25,353 bases of DNA from DASQFQ01 sp035633075 (GCA_035633075.1 DASQFQ010000303.1:1-25353); one strand, 5' to 3'; counted from the stretch's first letter, positions 16,810 to 24,175 are shown. Numbers and translations are program-made. Notes: generated by a model not told the origin, from the letters alone.

Positions 16810-18155
16810 AGGATCGACAGGTAGCGCTCAAGCTCCCAGGGGGTGACCTGGACGCGGTAGTCCTCCCACTCCTGGCGCTTGATCTCGACGTAGCGGTTGA
16901 AGATGTGCTCCCCGAGGGTGCGCAGGACGAGCTCCGACTGGGAGGTGATCTCGATCGCCTCGCCGAGGGTCTCGGGAAGCTGCTCGATCCCGAGGCGCTT
17001 GCGGTCGTCGGGCGACAGGTGGTAGAGGTTCTTCTCCATCGGCTCGGGCAGCTCGTAGCCCTTCTCGATCCCCTCGAGCCCGGCCTGCAGCAGCGCGGCG
17101 AAGGTCAGGTATGGGTTGCACGCGGGGTCCGGGCAGCGCAGCTCCATGCGCGTGGCCTGCTCCTTGCCGGGGTGGTAGAGCGGGACGCGCACGAGCGCTG
17201 AGCGGTTGCGGCGCGACCAGGCCAAGTAGACGGGCGCCTCGTACCCGGGCACCAGGCGCTTGTAGGAGTTCACCCACTGCGCGAAGATCGAGCAGGTCTC
17301 GCGCGCGTGGCGGAGCTGTCCGGCGATGAAGGCTTTCCCCACGTCCGACAGGAAGTACTTGTCCTCGGCGTCGTAGAACGCGTTGCGCCCGTTCTTGAAC
17401 AGCGACTGGTGCGTGTGCATGCCCGAGCCGTTCTCGCCGAACAGCGGCTTGGGCATGAAGGTCGCGTGCCAGCCGTACTTCATCGCGTACTCCTTGACCG
17501 TGATGCGGTAGGTCATGCAGTCGTCGGCCATCTTCAGCGCGTCGGCGAAGCGCATGTCGATCTCGTGCTGGGACGGGCCGACCTCGTGGTGGGAGTACTC
17601 CACGCCGATCCCGAGCTTCTCGAGCGCCAGGACTGTGTCACGGCGCACGTCGGAGCCCGCGTCGAGCGTCGTGAGGTCGAAGTAGCCGCCCTCGTCGAGG
17701 ACCTCGGTGCCGCGGTTGTCGCGGAACAGGAAGTACTCGAGCTCGGGGCCGACGTAGAAGTGGTCGAAGCCCATCCCCTTGGCGCGCTCCTCGGCCTTGC
17801 GCAGGACATGGCGCGGGTCGCCCTCGTAGGGCTCGCGCTCGGGCGTCAGCACGTCGGCGAACATGCGCGCCACACCCCCGCCGTCGCCCTCCGGGCGCCA
17901 CGGCAGCACCGCGAAGGTGCTCGGATCCGGCATGGCGATCATGTCGGACTCCTCGATGGCGTTGAAGCCGGTGATCGATGAGCCGTCGAAGCCCATCCCG
18001 CCCTCGAACGCGTCGTCGAGGTCCTGCGAGTTGATCGAGAACGCCTTGAGCTGGCCGAGGATGTCGGTGAACCAGAGGCGGATGAACCGGATCCCGCGCT
18101 CCTCGACCAGCGCGGCGACATCGGCCGCCGTCCTCGGCTGTTCGGGCTGGGTCAT
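16806..18155 (-). CDS. glnA: Glutamine synthetase type I (GSI-alpha-like)
   Basis: ATP-dependent amidation of glutamate, the entry of ammonia into metabolism. The 449 residues match the short GSI-alpha form. Marks include the beta-grasp MGFDGSSITGF, the metal/glutamate site YVGPELEYFLF, EVGPSQHEIDMRFADAL, the ATP loop FMPKPLFGENGSGMHTHQSL, the substrate loop NSYKRLVPGYEAPVYLAWS, and RSALVRVP. The alpha-type feedback loop normally has an Arg (Bacillus Arg62, FVRIEESDM); here it reads FNAIEESDM, so feedback control may differ. Tyr in EKNLYHLSPDD lies where beta-type enzymes are adenylylated, but the context is alpha-like. The ATG is 13 bases after the HxlR gene with a weak ribosome site, so the gene probably sits in that operon. 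Confidence 0.95.
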   Translation of the reverse strand: MTQPEQPRTAADVAALVEERGIRFIRLWFTDILGQLKAFSINSQDLDDAFEGGMGFDGSSITGFNAIEESDMIAMPDPSTFAVLPWRPEGDGGGVARMFADVLTPEREPYEGDPRHVLRKAEERAKGMGFDHFYVGPELEYFLFRDNRGTEVLDEGGYFDLTTLDAGSDVRRDTVLALEKLGIGVEYSHHEVGPSQHEIDMRFADALKMADDCMTYRITVKEYAMKYGWHATFMPKPLFGENGSGMHTHQSLFKNGRNAFYDAEDKYFLSDVGKAFIAGQLRHARETCSIFAQWVNSYKRLVPGYEAPVYLAWSRRNRSALVRVPLYHPGKEQATRMELRCPDPACNPYLTFAALLQAGLEGIEKGYELPEPMEKNLYHLSPDDRKRLGIEQLPETLGEAIEITSQSELVLRTLGEHIFNRYVEIKRQEWEDYRVQVTPWELERYLSIL

Positions 18156-18168
18156 GAGGGCGCGGAGC

Positions 18169-18522
18169 CTATAGCCAGCGCTGCGCCCACGCCCGGAGCT
18201 CGCCGAGGGCGGGGGCGAGCTCGCGGCCCATCTCCGTCAGCGAGTACTGGACGCGGACCGGCGAGCCGTGCTGCACCTCGCGCTCGACGATCCCGCGCGC
18301 CTCGAGCTCCTTCATGCGCTCCGACAGCAGGCGATCCGAGAGCTGCGGCACCGCGCCGCCGATCTCGGTGAAGCGCATGGGGCCGGCGTTGAGCAGCACG
18401 AAGACGATCGCCCCCGACCAGCGCTTGCCGATCAGCTCGATGGCCTCGTGCAGGTAGGGGCAGCAGTGCCCCGGGCGCTCCAGGGTGGCGAGGGCGGTCC
18501 TGCTGCGAGCGCCCGGACCCAT
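18169..18522 (-). CDS. HxlR family winged-helix transcriptional regulator
   Basis: A 117-residue MarR-like winged-helix DNA-binding protein of the HxlR type. It has the helix after HCCPYLHEAIELIGKRWSGAIVFVL, the recognition region MRFTEIGGAVPQLSDRLLSERMKELEARGIV, and the wing HGSPVRVQYSLTEMGREL. Members act as dimers, and several sense oxidants or aldehydes through an N-terminal cysteine. Here Cys20-Cys21 sit just before the first helix. It begins 3 bases after the AhpD-like stop and ends 13 before glnA. It probably binds the inverted repeats in the promoter upstream of the AhpD-like gene (inference). Confidence 0.92.
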   Translation of the reverse strand: MGPGARSRTALATLERPGHCCPYLHEAIELIGKRWSGAIVFVLLNAGPMRFTEIGGAVPQLSDRLLSERMKELEARGIVEREVQHGSPVRVQYSLTEMGRELAPALGELRAWAQRWL

Positions 18523-18525
18523 GGC

Positions 18526-19089
18526 TCAGGCCGCGCGCAGCACGCGCGTGTCCTCCACCGAGCCGTCGACCGGCACCTCTCCGGCCACGTTGACCATCGC
18601 CGTGAACGACTCCAGCGCCACGACCGCGATGGCCTCGAGCAGCTGCTGGTCGGTCCAGCCGGCCTCGCGCGCCTCCTCGTGCAGGTGCGACGGCGCGTGG
18701 CCTCGCTCCTCGACCAGGGGGCGCAGGTAACGCAGCAGCGCCGCCTCGCCGGGATCGCTCGAGCCCCACTCGCGGGCGAGCGCGACCTCGTCGAGGCCGA
18801 GCCCCGCCTGGCGGGCAGTCCGGCAGTGTAGGGCGATCCCGGGCTGGGACCGGTAGTGGTCGGCGACCGCGAGCGCGATCCGCTCGAGTGTGGGCAGGGT
18901 GAGCGCGCCGTTACGCAGCTCGGAGCGGAAGCGCGCATACGCCCGCAGCGCGGCCGGCGAGCCGGCAAGGACGCCGAGGAAGTTCGGCAGCTGGCCGGCG
19001 GCTGCGAGGGCACCCTTGAGGACAGGAAGCGAGTCCTCGGGGGCGGTTAGGTCGTCGTGGATCGGGAAGCGGGACATCGGGGTCTTCAT
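18526..19089 (-). CDS. AhpD-like / carboxymuconolactone decarboxylase family protein without the CxxC site
   Basis: An all-helical protein of 187 residues. The family helix starts at LPTLERIALAVADHYRSQPG and continues IALHCRTARQAGLGLDEVALA. AhpD peroxidase-reductases have Cys-x-x-Cys-x-x-x-His here. In this protein the first Cys is absent and only one Cys (LHC) lies nearby, so thiol peroxidase activity as in AhpD is not expected. A second helical repeat follows (EAREAGWTDQQLLEAIAVVALESFTAMVNVAGEVPVD). Function unknown. It is the first gene behind a recognisable promoter and pairs with an HxlR regulator, which suggests response to an oxidant or electrophile. The ATG at 19089 has no ribosome site; an ATG at 19077 is an alternative. 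Confidence 0.82.
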   Translation of the reverse strand: MKTPMSRFPIHDDLTAPEDSLPVLKGALAAAGQLPNFLGVLAGSPAALRAYARFRSELRNGALTLPTLERIALAVADHYRSQPGIALHCRTARQAGLGLDEVALAREWGSSDPGEAALLRYLRPLVEERGHAPSHLHEEAREAGWTDQQLLEAIAVVALESFTAMVNVAGEVPVDGSVEDTRVLRAA

Positions 19090-19132
19090 GCAAACCGCCG
19101 TGGGAGGGGGAGGATGGGAGGAGAGCGGCTTC

Positions 19133-19176
19133 CTTACGCTTGATAAGTGTAGGAGGCGCGCGGGGGTTGCGCAACC
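19133..19176 (-). promoter_or_regulatory. Promoter with two inverted repeats before the AhpD-like/HxlR/glnA operon
   Basis: On the minus strand TTGCGC (19174-19169) and TACACT (19151-19146) are 17 bases apart. The -35 lies within a perfect 12-base palindrome, GGTTGCGCAACC (19165-19176). A second inverted repeat, CTTA-N7-TAAG (19133-19147), overlaps the -10 and the expected start of transcription. Both placements suit a repressor, with the HxlR protein the obvious candidate. About 50 bases of leader precede the ATG. Confidence 0.5.
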
Positions 19177-19203
19177 GCTCTGCGAACTACCCCTCCGGGC
19201 GGA

Positions 19204-19740
19204 TCACATGCCGGCCGCCGCGTCCGCGGTGGCCACCGCGATGAGGATCAGCAACAGCCCGAGGATGAACGCCCAGGCGATGATGCGGGTGGGATCGCCC
19301 GCGAGCCGCTCCTGCACCGTCCGCGGTTGACGGTGGCGCGCCGCGGTCGAGACGAACGGCGCGATCTCCGACAACTCGCCGGGGCGGCCGTGGATGCGGA
19401 TCGTGCGACGTTCGTCGGACTCCACGATCGCGGCCTGCACCGCACCGGCCGGTTCGGGACTTAGCGCCTCGGTGAGAGCCGCGTCCTGCTCCGGCGGCGC
19501 CTCGGGCACGGCGGTGGCGCCACGGCCGGAGCCGCCGCCGAAGGCCTCCTCGGCGCCCCAGTCCTGGACCGGGTGGCGCCGCGTGCGCGAGGCGCCACCC
19601 TGGGCGCGCGAGAAACGGCGGCCGCGCACGCGCGGGAAGCTCTCGTCGATGCCCCAGTCGTCGGCTTGGCGGCGGCGCGGGCCGCCGTCGTGCTCGTGGT
19701 CATAGAGAACCCGCTGGTCACGGGTCAGGTGCTCTGGCAT
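19204..19740 (-). CDS. Unknown membrane-anchored protein with repeated DWG motif, under a c-di-AMP riboswitch
   Basis: A 178-residue protein I do not recognise. It is charged and probably disordered over the first 100 residues. It ends in a single hydrophobic helix (about 152-171, IIAWAFILGLLLILIAVATA) with a seven-residue tail, so it is likely anchored by its C-terminus with the bulk in the cytoplasm. A short motif occurs twice, 32 residues apart: DWGIDESF at 28-35 and DWGAEEAF at 60-67, each followed by Gly/Arg-rich sequence, like a pair of linear binding motifs. A small beta-like patch, TIRIHGRPGELSEIAPF, lies between the linker and the helix. The ATG has AGAGGA about 8 bases upstream. The leader holds a ydaO-type riboswitch directly next to that site, which ties expression to cyclic di-AMP and so to cell-wall, osmotic or potassium balance. 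Confidence 0.8.
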   Translation of the reverse strand: MPEHLTRDQRVLYDHEHDGGPRRRQADDWGIDESFPRVRGRRFSRAQGGASRTRRHPVQDWGAEEAFGGGSGRGATAVPEAPPEQDAALTEALSPEPAGAVQAAIVESDERRTIRIHGRPGELSEIAPFVSTAARHRQPRTVQERLAGDPTRIIAWAFILGLLLILIAVATADAAAGM

Positions 19741-19757
19741 GTGTCCGTCCTCTTCCG

Positions 19758-19880
19758 TGGGCTTACGGGGTTAGCTGACGGGCTTGCGCCGAAAGAGTGG
19801 CGCTACGCATATAGGCGATTCGCCCCACCTGCCTGGGTCCCCCGCTCCCCGGTGACCGGGGATTCAGCGGTACTGCCGCG
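19758..19880 (-). promoter_or_regulatory. Cyclic di-AMP riboswitch (ydaO-yuaA type)
   Basis: Read on the minus strand, the leader has the conserved blocks of the ydaO-yuaA class in order. CGCTGAATCC (about 19869-19860) continues into the hairpin CCCCGG-TCA-CCGGGG. AGCGGGGGACCCAGG follows (19846-19832), then GTGGGGCGAATC (about 19828-19817), a variable hairpin GCGCC-N8-GGCGC, and finally AAGCCCGTCAGCTAACCCCG and TAAGC (ending near 19761). The order and the near-invariant GGGGGACCCA and GTCAGCTAACC strings are hard to explain otherwise. The closing P1 stem is weak or ambiguous by eye. There is no terminator between aptamer and gene, and the aptamer ends about 7 bases before the ribosome site. 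Control is therefore probably at translation, with this class usually shutting expression off when ligand binds. Confidence 0.87.
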
Positions 19881-19884
19881 CGGC

Positions 19885-19912
19885 ATCGTAACAAGGACGA
19901 AAAGTCCTGCAA
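19885..19912 (-). promoter_or_regulatory. Candidate promoter of the riboswitch transcript
   Basis: On the minus strand TTGCAG (19912-19907) and TACGAT (19890-19885) are 16 bases apart, giving a start near 19878, right at the first aptamer helix. The spacer contains a small hairpin, AGGAC-TTTTC-GTCCT. If P1 instead uses TTACG (19891-19887) with CGTAA (19767-19763), the promoter must lie further upstream. Confidence 0.3.
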
Positions 19913-19935
19913 GGTGACATCGTTATTGCAGGGCG

Positions 19936-19952
19936 GCCGGACGGAAGCCGGC
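19936..19952 (-). terminator. Weak hairpin after the cytochrome c gene
   Basis: GCCGG and CCGGC form a 5-base stem around a 7-base loop just past the cytochrome stop. No U-tract follows, so termination is only suggested by position. Confidence 0.15.
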
Positions 19953-19958
19953 AGCGTG

Positions 19959-20462
19959 CTACTTCTGGCCGCTCTGGCCGACGGCCTTGGCCACGAAGGA
20001 GGCGACGGCCTGCGCGTCCTCCCCCTCGACCAGCTGCGCGGCCATCTGGCCGTTGCCCCGGGCGCGGCCCTTGTTGATCGCGTCGAGCACGAGGCCCTTG
20101 GGCGGGCGCAGGTTGTCGAGGTTGGGACCGACCTGCGCCACGGCGTTGGCGGCCTTGAGCGTGTGGCAGTTGCTGCAGCGCTCGGCGAAGAGCTCGCGAC
20201 CGCGCTTCTCCTGCGCGGTCAGGTTGACCACGTTGGCCTCGGGGATGTCGTCGCGGCTGTCGACCGTGGCGATGACCGCCGCGGGGATGCCCAGACCGAG
20301 CACCAGCACAGCGAGGACAAAGCCCACGATCGCCAGCCGACGGCCGCGGCGGCTCTGGCCCTGCATCCGCCGGCGGGCACCGGCGGGGCCGCCGCTCATG
20401 GCGACGAACAGCACCCCCAGGCCGAGCGCGACGAAGACCATGGTGAAGACCAGAATGGCCAT
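19959..20462 (-). CDS. Membrane-anchored c-type cytochrome
   Basis: A 167-residue protein with two N-terminal transmembrane helices (about 2-22, ILVFTMVFVALGLGVLFVAM, and 43-66, LAIVGFVLAVLVLGLGIPAA), separated by a very basic loop that should stay inside. A class I cytochrome c domain sits on the outer face: haem attachment CSNCH (Cys96, Cys99, His100), GPNLDNL, and Met140 in GNGQM as the likely sixth ligand. It probably carries electrons between a quinol oxidase complex and a terminal oxidase, but no partner genes are in view. The start at 20462 is chosen because the membrane helix begins there; the longer upstream frame lies inside dnaE2. It follows dnaE2 by 58 bases and the ribosome site is weak. 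Confidence 0.88.
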   Translation of the reverse strand: MAILVFTMVFVALGLGVLFVAMSGGPAGARRRMQGQSRRGRRLAIVGFVLAVLVLGLGIPAAVIATVDSRDDIPEANVVNLTAQEKRGRELFAERCSNCHTLKAANAVAQVGPNLDNLRPPKGLVLDAINKGRARGNGQMAAQLVEGEDAQAVASFVAKAVGQSGQK

Positions 20463-20478
20463 GACGCGCGGCAGACTA

Positions 20479-20490
20479 CCCGGTACCGGG
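20479..20490. promoter_or_regulatory. Perfect 12-base palindrome before the cytochrome c gene
   Basis: CCCGGTACCGGG sits 16 bases upstream of the cytochrome ATG, in the 58-base gap after dnaE2. It could be an operator. In GC-rich DNA a chance palindrome of this size is possible. Confidence 0.25.
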
Positions 20491-20520
20491 GGCGGCCCGG
20501 GCGCATCGCGGCGCGGGCGC

Positions 20521-23500
20521 TCACCGGCGCCGACCGGCCGCGAAGCTCTGCACCGCCGGGGCCACCCCGCGGAAGTCCGCGAGCTCCTGGTCCGTCTCGT
20601 GCTCCAGGCGCGCCCGCTCCTCGAGCGCCACGACGTCGGCGCCCTCGGCCGGAGCGGCCAGCGGGCGGACGGCGCTGACGTAGACGTTGATCGCGCCACC
20701 GCCGGCGGGCAGCTTCTCGAGCCGTCCCTCCGCGAGCACCAGCGGCTCGGTCCGCACGGTCAGGCGCTCGCGCTGGTAGACGGGCGGCGGGACGATGAGG
20801 TTGATCGTCCCGAACTCGTCCTCGAGCAGCATGAAGACGATCCCCTTGGCGGTGCCCGGGCGCTGGCGCGTGACGACCAGGCCACCGATCCTCACCCTCG
20901 CGCGATGGGGCAGCGTCTCGAGGTCACGGGAGGAGACCATGCCGGCCGGCAGGTCGGGCCGCAGCAGCGCCAGCGGGTGGCTCCCGAGCGTCAGCCCTGT
21001 GGTGGCATAGTCGGCCACCATCGCCTCCCACGCTCCCAGCTTCCGCAGCGCCGGCGCGCCCGGGAGCTCGAGCGGCAGGGAGAGCTGCGTGCCCTCGGCG
21101 AGGCGGTCGCCCGGGGCCGCGATCCCGAGCTCCCACAGCACCTCCCGGCGCCCTCCGCCTCCGGTGTGCAGGCTGTCGCACGCCCCCGACCACGCGAGGT
21201 GCCCGAGCGCCGGCCGCCCCGCCTCCGCCCGAGAGGCCAGCTCCCCGAGCGAGCCGAAGGGGCCGCCCGCCTCGCGCGCCGCCACCAGCGCGGCCACCTC
21301 GTCGCGCCGCACACCGCTGACGTGACCGAGCCCCAACCGCACGCGCTGGTCGTCCTCCACCGTGCAGTCCACGGCGCTCGCGTTGACGTCGGGCGCCAGC
21401 AGCTCGATCCCTCGCCGCTGGGCCTCGTGGACGAGCGTGTCGGAGGCGTAGAAGCCCATTGGCTGCTCGTTGAGCAGCGCGCACAGGAACTCCGGCCCGT
21501 AGTGCACGCGCAGCCAGGTCGACTGGTAGGCGAGTAGGCCGAAGGCGGCGCCGTGGGCCTTGGGGAACCCGAAGCCCGAGAAGCCGATGATCATGTCGTA
21601 GACCCGCTCCGCCGTCGCGGCCTCGACGCCGTGCGTGCGCGCCGCGCCCTCGACGAAGCGCGCATGGTGGGACTCGATCGCCGCCGCCGAGCGCTTGCGG
21701 CTCATCGCCCGCCGCAGCCCCTCCGCCTCGCCGGGTGAGAAGCCGGCGAAGGCCATCGCGACCTCGATCACCTGGTCCTGGAAGATGATCGTCCCCAGCG
21801 TGTCGCGCAGGACGGGCTCGAGCGACGGGTGCTCGTAGGGGACCTCGAAGCCCGGCTCCTCGCGCAGCCGCTGGCGGCGCTCGATGTAGGGGTTCACCGC
21901 ACCGCCGAGGATCGGCCCCGGGCGCACGATCGCGACCTGGATCGTGAGGTCGTCGAGCGACTCCGGGCGGGTGCGCCGCAGCGACTGCATCTGGGCGCGG
22001 CTCTCGATCTGGAAGACCCCCATCGTCTCGGCCTCCTGGATGGCCGTGTAGGTCGCGGCGTCGTCGAAGGGGATGCGCGAGAGGTCGATCCGCTCCCCGC
22101 GCGTGCGCGCGACGTCCTCCACGCAGCGCTCGACCGCCGAGAGCATCCCCAGCCCCAGCAGGTCGATCTTCAGGAAGCCCGCGTCGGCGCAGGAGTCCTT
22201 GTCCCACTGGCAGAGCTGGCGGCCCTCCATGGCGGCGGGGAGCACGGGACAGCAGTCCACCAGCGGGCGCGTGGAGACGATCATCCCGCCCGAGTGCTGG
22301 GAGAGGTGGCGGGGCAGCCCGTAGGCCTCGTCGCACAGGCGCGCGAGCCAGGCCCAGCGCCCCGGCAGGCGCGCGCGGCGCCCCTCGTCGGGAGAAAGCC
22401 CGGCGACGTCGGCCGGATCGCGCCCGTTGACCATCGCGAGCCACTCCTCCGTCGACATCGCGAACGGCGCGCGCGAGTCGGGATCGTTGAGCGGCGCGGG
22501 CGGCCCTCCGGGCTCCAGGCCCAGCGCGCTCTCCACGTCCTGGGCCACCCCACGCACCGCCCACGGCTCGGCGCCGCGCGCCACCCGTTCGAGCTCTCCC
22601 GCCGGCAGCCCCAGCACCTTGCCCAGCTCGCGGATCGCCCCCCGCGAGCGAAAGGTCGGGAAGGCGGCCACCAGCGCGGAGTGCTCGCGCCCGTATTGCT
22701 CGTGCACGCGCGGGATCAGCACCTCGCGGATGTCGCGCGGGAAGTCGAGGTCGATGTCCGGCAGGGCGGTGAGCTCCTCGTTGAGAAAGCGCCCCAGGAA
22801 CAGCTGGTTCTCGACCGGGTCGATGTGGGAGAGGCCGCTGAGGTAGCAGACGATGGAGGAGACCGAGGAGCCCCTCCCCCGCCCCGGCGGCAGCAGCGCG
22901 CGCGCGGAGCTCGGGCCGCGGACCTCCACCGCCACCTCGCGCGCGAGCTCGAGCAGGTCGCGGTGCAGCAGGAAGAAGCCCGCCAGCCCCAGCGCCTCGA
23001 TCACCCGCAGCTCCTCCTCCAGGCGCCCGCGCGCCTCCCGGCGGCTGGGATGGCCGGGTGGGTAGCGCTCCTCGAAGAGCGCCGCGCACAGCTCGGCGAG
23101 CCGGCGGCCGGCCTGCGGATCGTCTGAGCCGGGATAGCGGTAGCCCAGGTCCTGGCTGAGGTCGAAGCGCACGCGCTCGGCCAGCGCACGGGTCTCGGCC
23201 ACGGCGCCCGGGTGGTCCTCGAAGCGCGCCGCCATGGCCGCCGGCGAGGCGAGGACGTGGGTGAAGTTGCCGCGGCGCAGCGGCTCGGAGGCGTCGAGCG
23301 TCGTGTGGGTGCGCAGGGCGACGAAGGCGTCCTGCAGGGGGGCGCGCGAGCGTGCGTGCGCGTGGACGTCGCCGGCGGCCACGGTGGGTACGCCGAGACG
23401 GGCGGCGAGGTCGGCCAGCCTGCGGTTGCGCGCGCGGTCGTGGCGCTGGAAGGGCCGCTGGAGCTCGATTCGCAGGCGGTCGCGCTCGAAGGCGGCGAGC

Positions 23501-23919
23501 AGCCGGCGCAGTGTCGGCTCGTCGTGCACCCCGCGGTCCGCGCAGCCGCTCAGGCAGATCAGCCCGTCCGCGTGCGCCTCGAGCGTCTCCAGAGGCACCG
23601 CCGGGGGAGGCTCGCCCGGGTTGCGGCTGTCGCGGTGGGCACGGGTGAGGATCCGGCAGAGGTTGCGCCACCCGGTCGCGTCCTCCACCAGCACGGTGAG
23701 GTGGCGTCCGTCGGAGAGGTCGAGCTCGGCGCCGTGGAGGGCCCGGAGGCCCTGCGCGGCCGCCGCCTGAGCGAACTCCATCGAGCCCGAGAGGCTGTTG
23801 TGATCGGTCAGCGCCAGCGCGTCGTACCCCAGCTCGACCGCCGCCTCCACCAGCTCGTCGGGCAGGGAGGCGCCGTCCAGGAAGGAGAAGGCGGAGTGGC
23901 AGTGCAGCTCGGCGTACAT
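20521..23919 (-). CDS. dnaE2: Error-prone DNA polymerase III alpha subunit DnaE2
   Basis: Replicative-type C-family polymerase used for mutagenic translesion synthesis together with ImuB. At 1132 residues it is of DnaE2 length. The N-terminal PHP domain starts MYAELHCHSAFSFLDGASLP with ALTDHNSLSG. The polymerase core has PDIDLDFPRDIRE (Asp388/Asp390) and KIDLLGLGML (Asp586), matching the three catalytic aspartates of the alpha subunit, plus GFPKAHGAAFGLLAYQSTWL. Near the C-terminus QLSLPL (945-950) is a typical beta-clamp binding motif, followed by an OB-fold domain (RVRIGGLVVTRQRPGTAKGIVFMLLEDE). The ATG at 23919 is set by the PHP start and an AGAGGA 9 bases upstream; the longer frame lies in the DUF6504 gene. 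It is 13 bases from that gene and surely in the same operon. Confidence 0.95.
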   Translation of the reverse strand: MYAELHCHSAFSFLDGASLPDELVEAAVELGYDALALTDHNSLSGSMEFAQAAAAQGLRALHGAELDLSDGRHLTVLVEDATGWRNLCRILTRAHRDSRNPGEPPPAVPLETLEAHADGLICLSGCADRGVHDEPTLRRLLAAFERDRLRIELQRPFQRHDRARNRRLADLAARLGVPTVAAGDVHAHARSRAPLQDAFVALRTHTTLDASEPLRRGNFTHVLASPAAMAARFEDHPGAVAETRALAERVRFDLSQDLGYRYPGSDDPQAGRRLAELCAALFEERYPPGHPSRREARGRLEEELRVIEALGLAGFFLLHRDLLELAREVAVEVRGPSSARALLPPGRGRGSSVSSIVCYLSGLSHIDPVENQLFLGRFLNEELTALPDIDLDFPRDIREVLIPRVHEQYGREHSALVAAFPTFRSRGAIRELGKVLGLPAGELERVARGAEPWAVRGVAQDVESALGLEPGGPPAPLNDPDSRAPFAMSTEEWLAMVNGRDPADVAGLSPDEGRRARLPGRWAWLARLCDEAYGLPRHLSQHSGGMIVSTRPLVDCCPVLPAAMEGRQLCQWDKDSCADAGFLKIDLLGLGMLSAVERCVEDVARTRGERIDLSRIPFDDAATYTAIQEAETMGVFQIESRAQMQSLRRTRPESLDDLTIQVAIVRPGPILGGAVNPYIERRQRLREEPGFEVPYEHPSLEPVLRDTLGTIIFQDQVIEVAMAFAGFSPGEAEGLRRAMSRKRSAAAIESHHARFVEGAARTHGVEAATAERVYDMIIGFSGFGFPKAHGAAFGLLAYQSTWLRVHYGPEFLCALLNEQPMGFYASDTLVHEAQRRGIELLAPDVNASAVDCTVEDDQRVRLGLGHVSGVRRDEVAALVAAREAGGPFGSLGELASRAEAGRPALGHLAWSGACDSLHTGGGGRREVLWELGIAAPGDRLAEGTQLSLPLELPGAPALRKLGAWEAMVADYATTGLTLGSHPLALLRPDLPAGMVSSRDLETLPHRARVRIGGLVVTRQRPGTAKGIVFMLLEDEFGTINLIVPPPVYQRERLTVRTEPLVLAEGRLEKLPAGGGAINVYVSAVRPLAAPAEGADVVALEERARLEHETDQELADFRGVAPAVQSFAAGRRR

Positions 23920-23932
23920 GGCTGGCGGTCCT

Positions 23933-24175
23933 CTAGCGCTGCGAGAACCAGCGCCCACCCTCGAGCTCGCGGAAGAGCACGAGGTTGCGACCGCCCTCGG
24001 TGACGACCTCCCAGTAGCGGCGGCGCAGCGGCCGGTCGGTCCACCAGCGGTCCTCCACCAGCCAGGACTCGCGCACGGCCTCCACCGCGCGGGCGCCGAC
24101 GGCGACCGGGCGCCCCGCGGCGTCGGCACGCACCTGCGCGGCACGCGGGGTGGCCAGGCGGCGGGGGCCCCTCAC
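23933..24175 (-). CDS. DUF6504 family small protein of the imuB-dnaE2 operon
   Basis: An 80-residue protein starting at a GTG that shares GTGA with the imuB stop. Its conserved core is AVEAVRESWLVEDRWWTDRP and RRRYWEVVTEGGRNLVLFRE, rich in Trp and charged residues, ending GGRWFSQR. This matches the DUF6504 family, which recurs beside Y-family polymerase and DnaE2 genes in actinobacteria. The function is unknown; constant linkage suggests an accessory to the mutasome. The frame remains open further upstream to 24295, but that part lies inside imuB and is not protein-like, so the GTG at 24175 is chosen. Confidence 0.85.
   Translation of the reverse strand: MRGPRRLATPRAAQVRADAAGRPVAVGARAVEAVRESWLVEDRWWTDRPLRRRYWEVVTEGGRNLVLFRELEGGRWFSQR

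Noticed and set aside
19893..19907. Intrinsic terminator from the AGGAC/GTCCT hairpin
   Set aside because: A 5-base stem without a T-tract on either side; more likely part of the promoter spacer of the riboswitch transcript.
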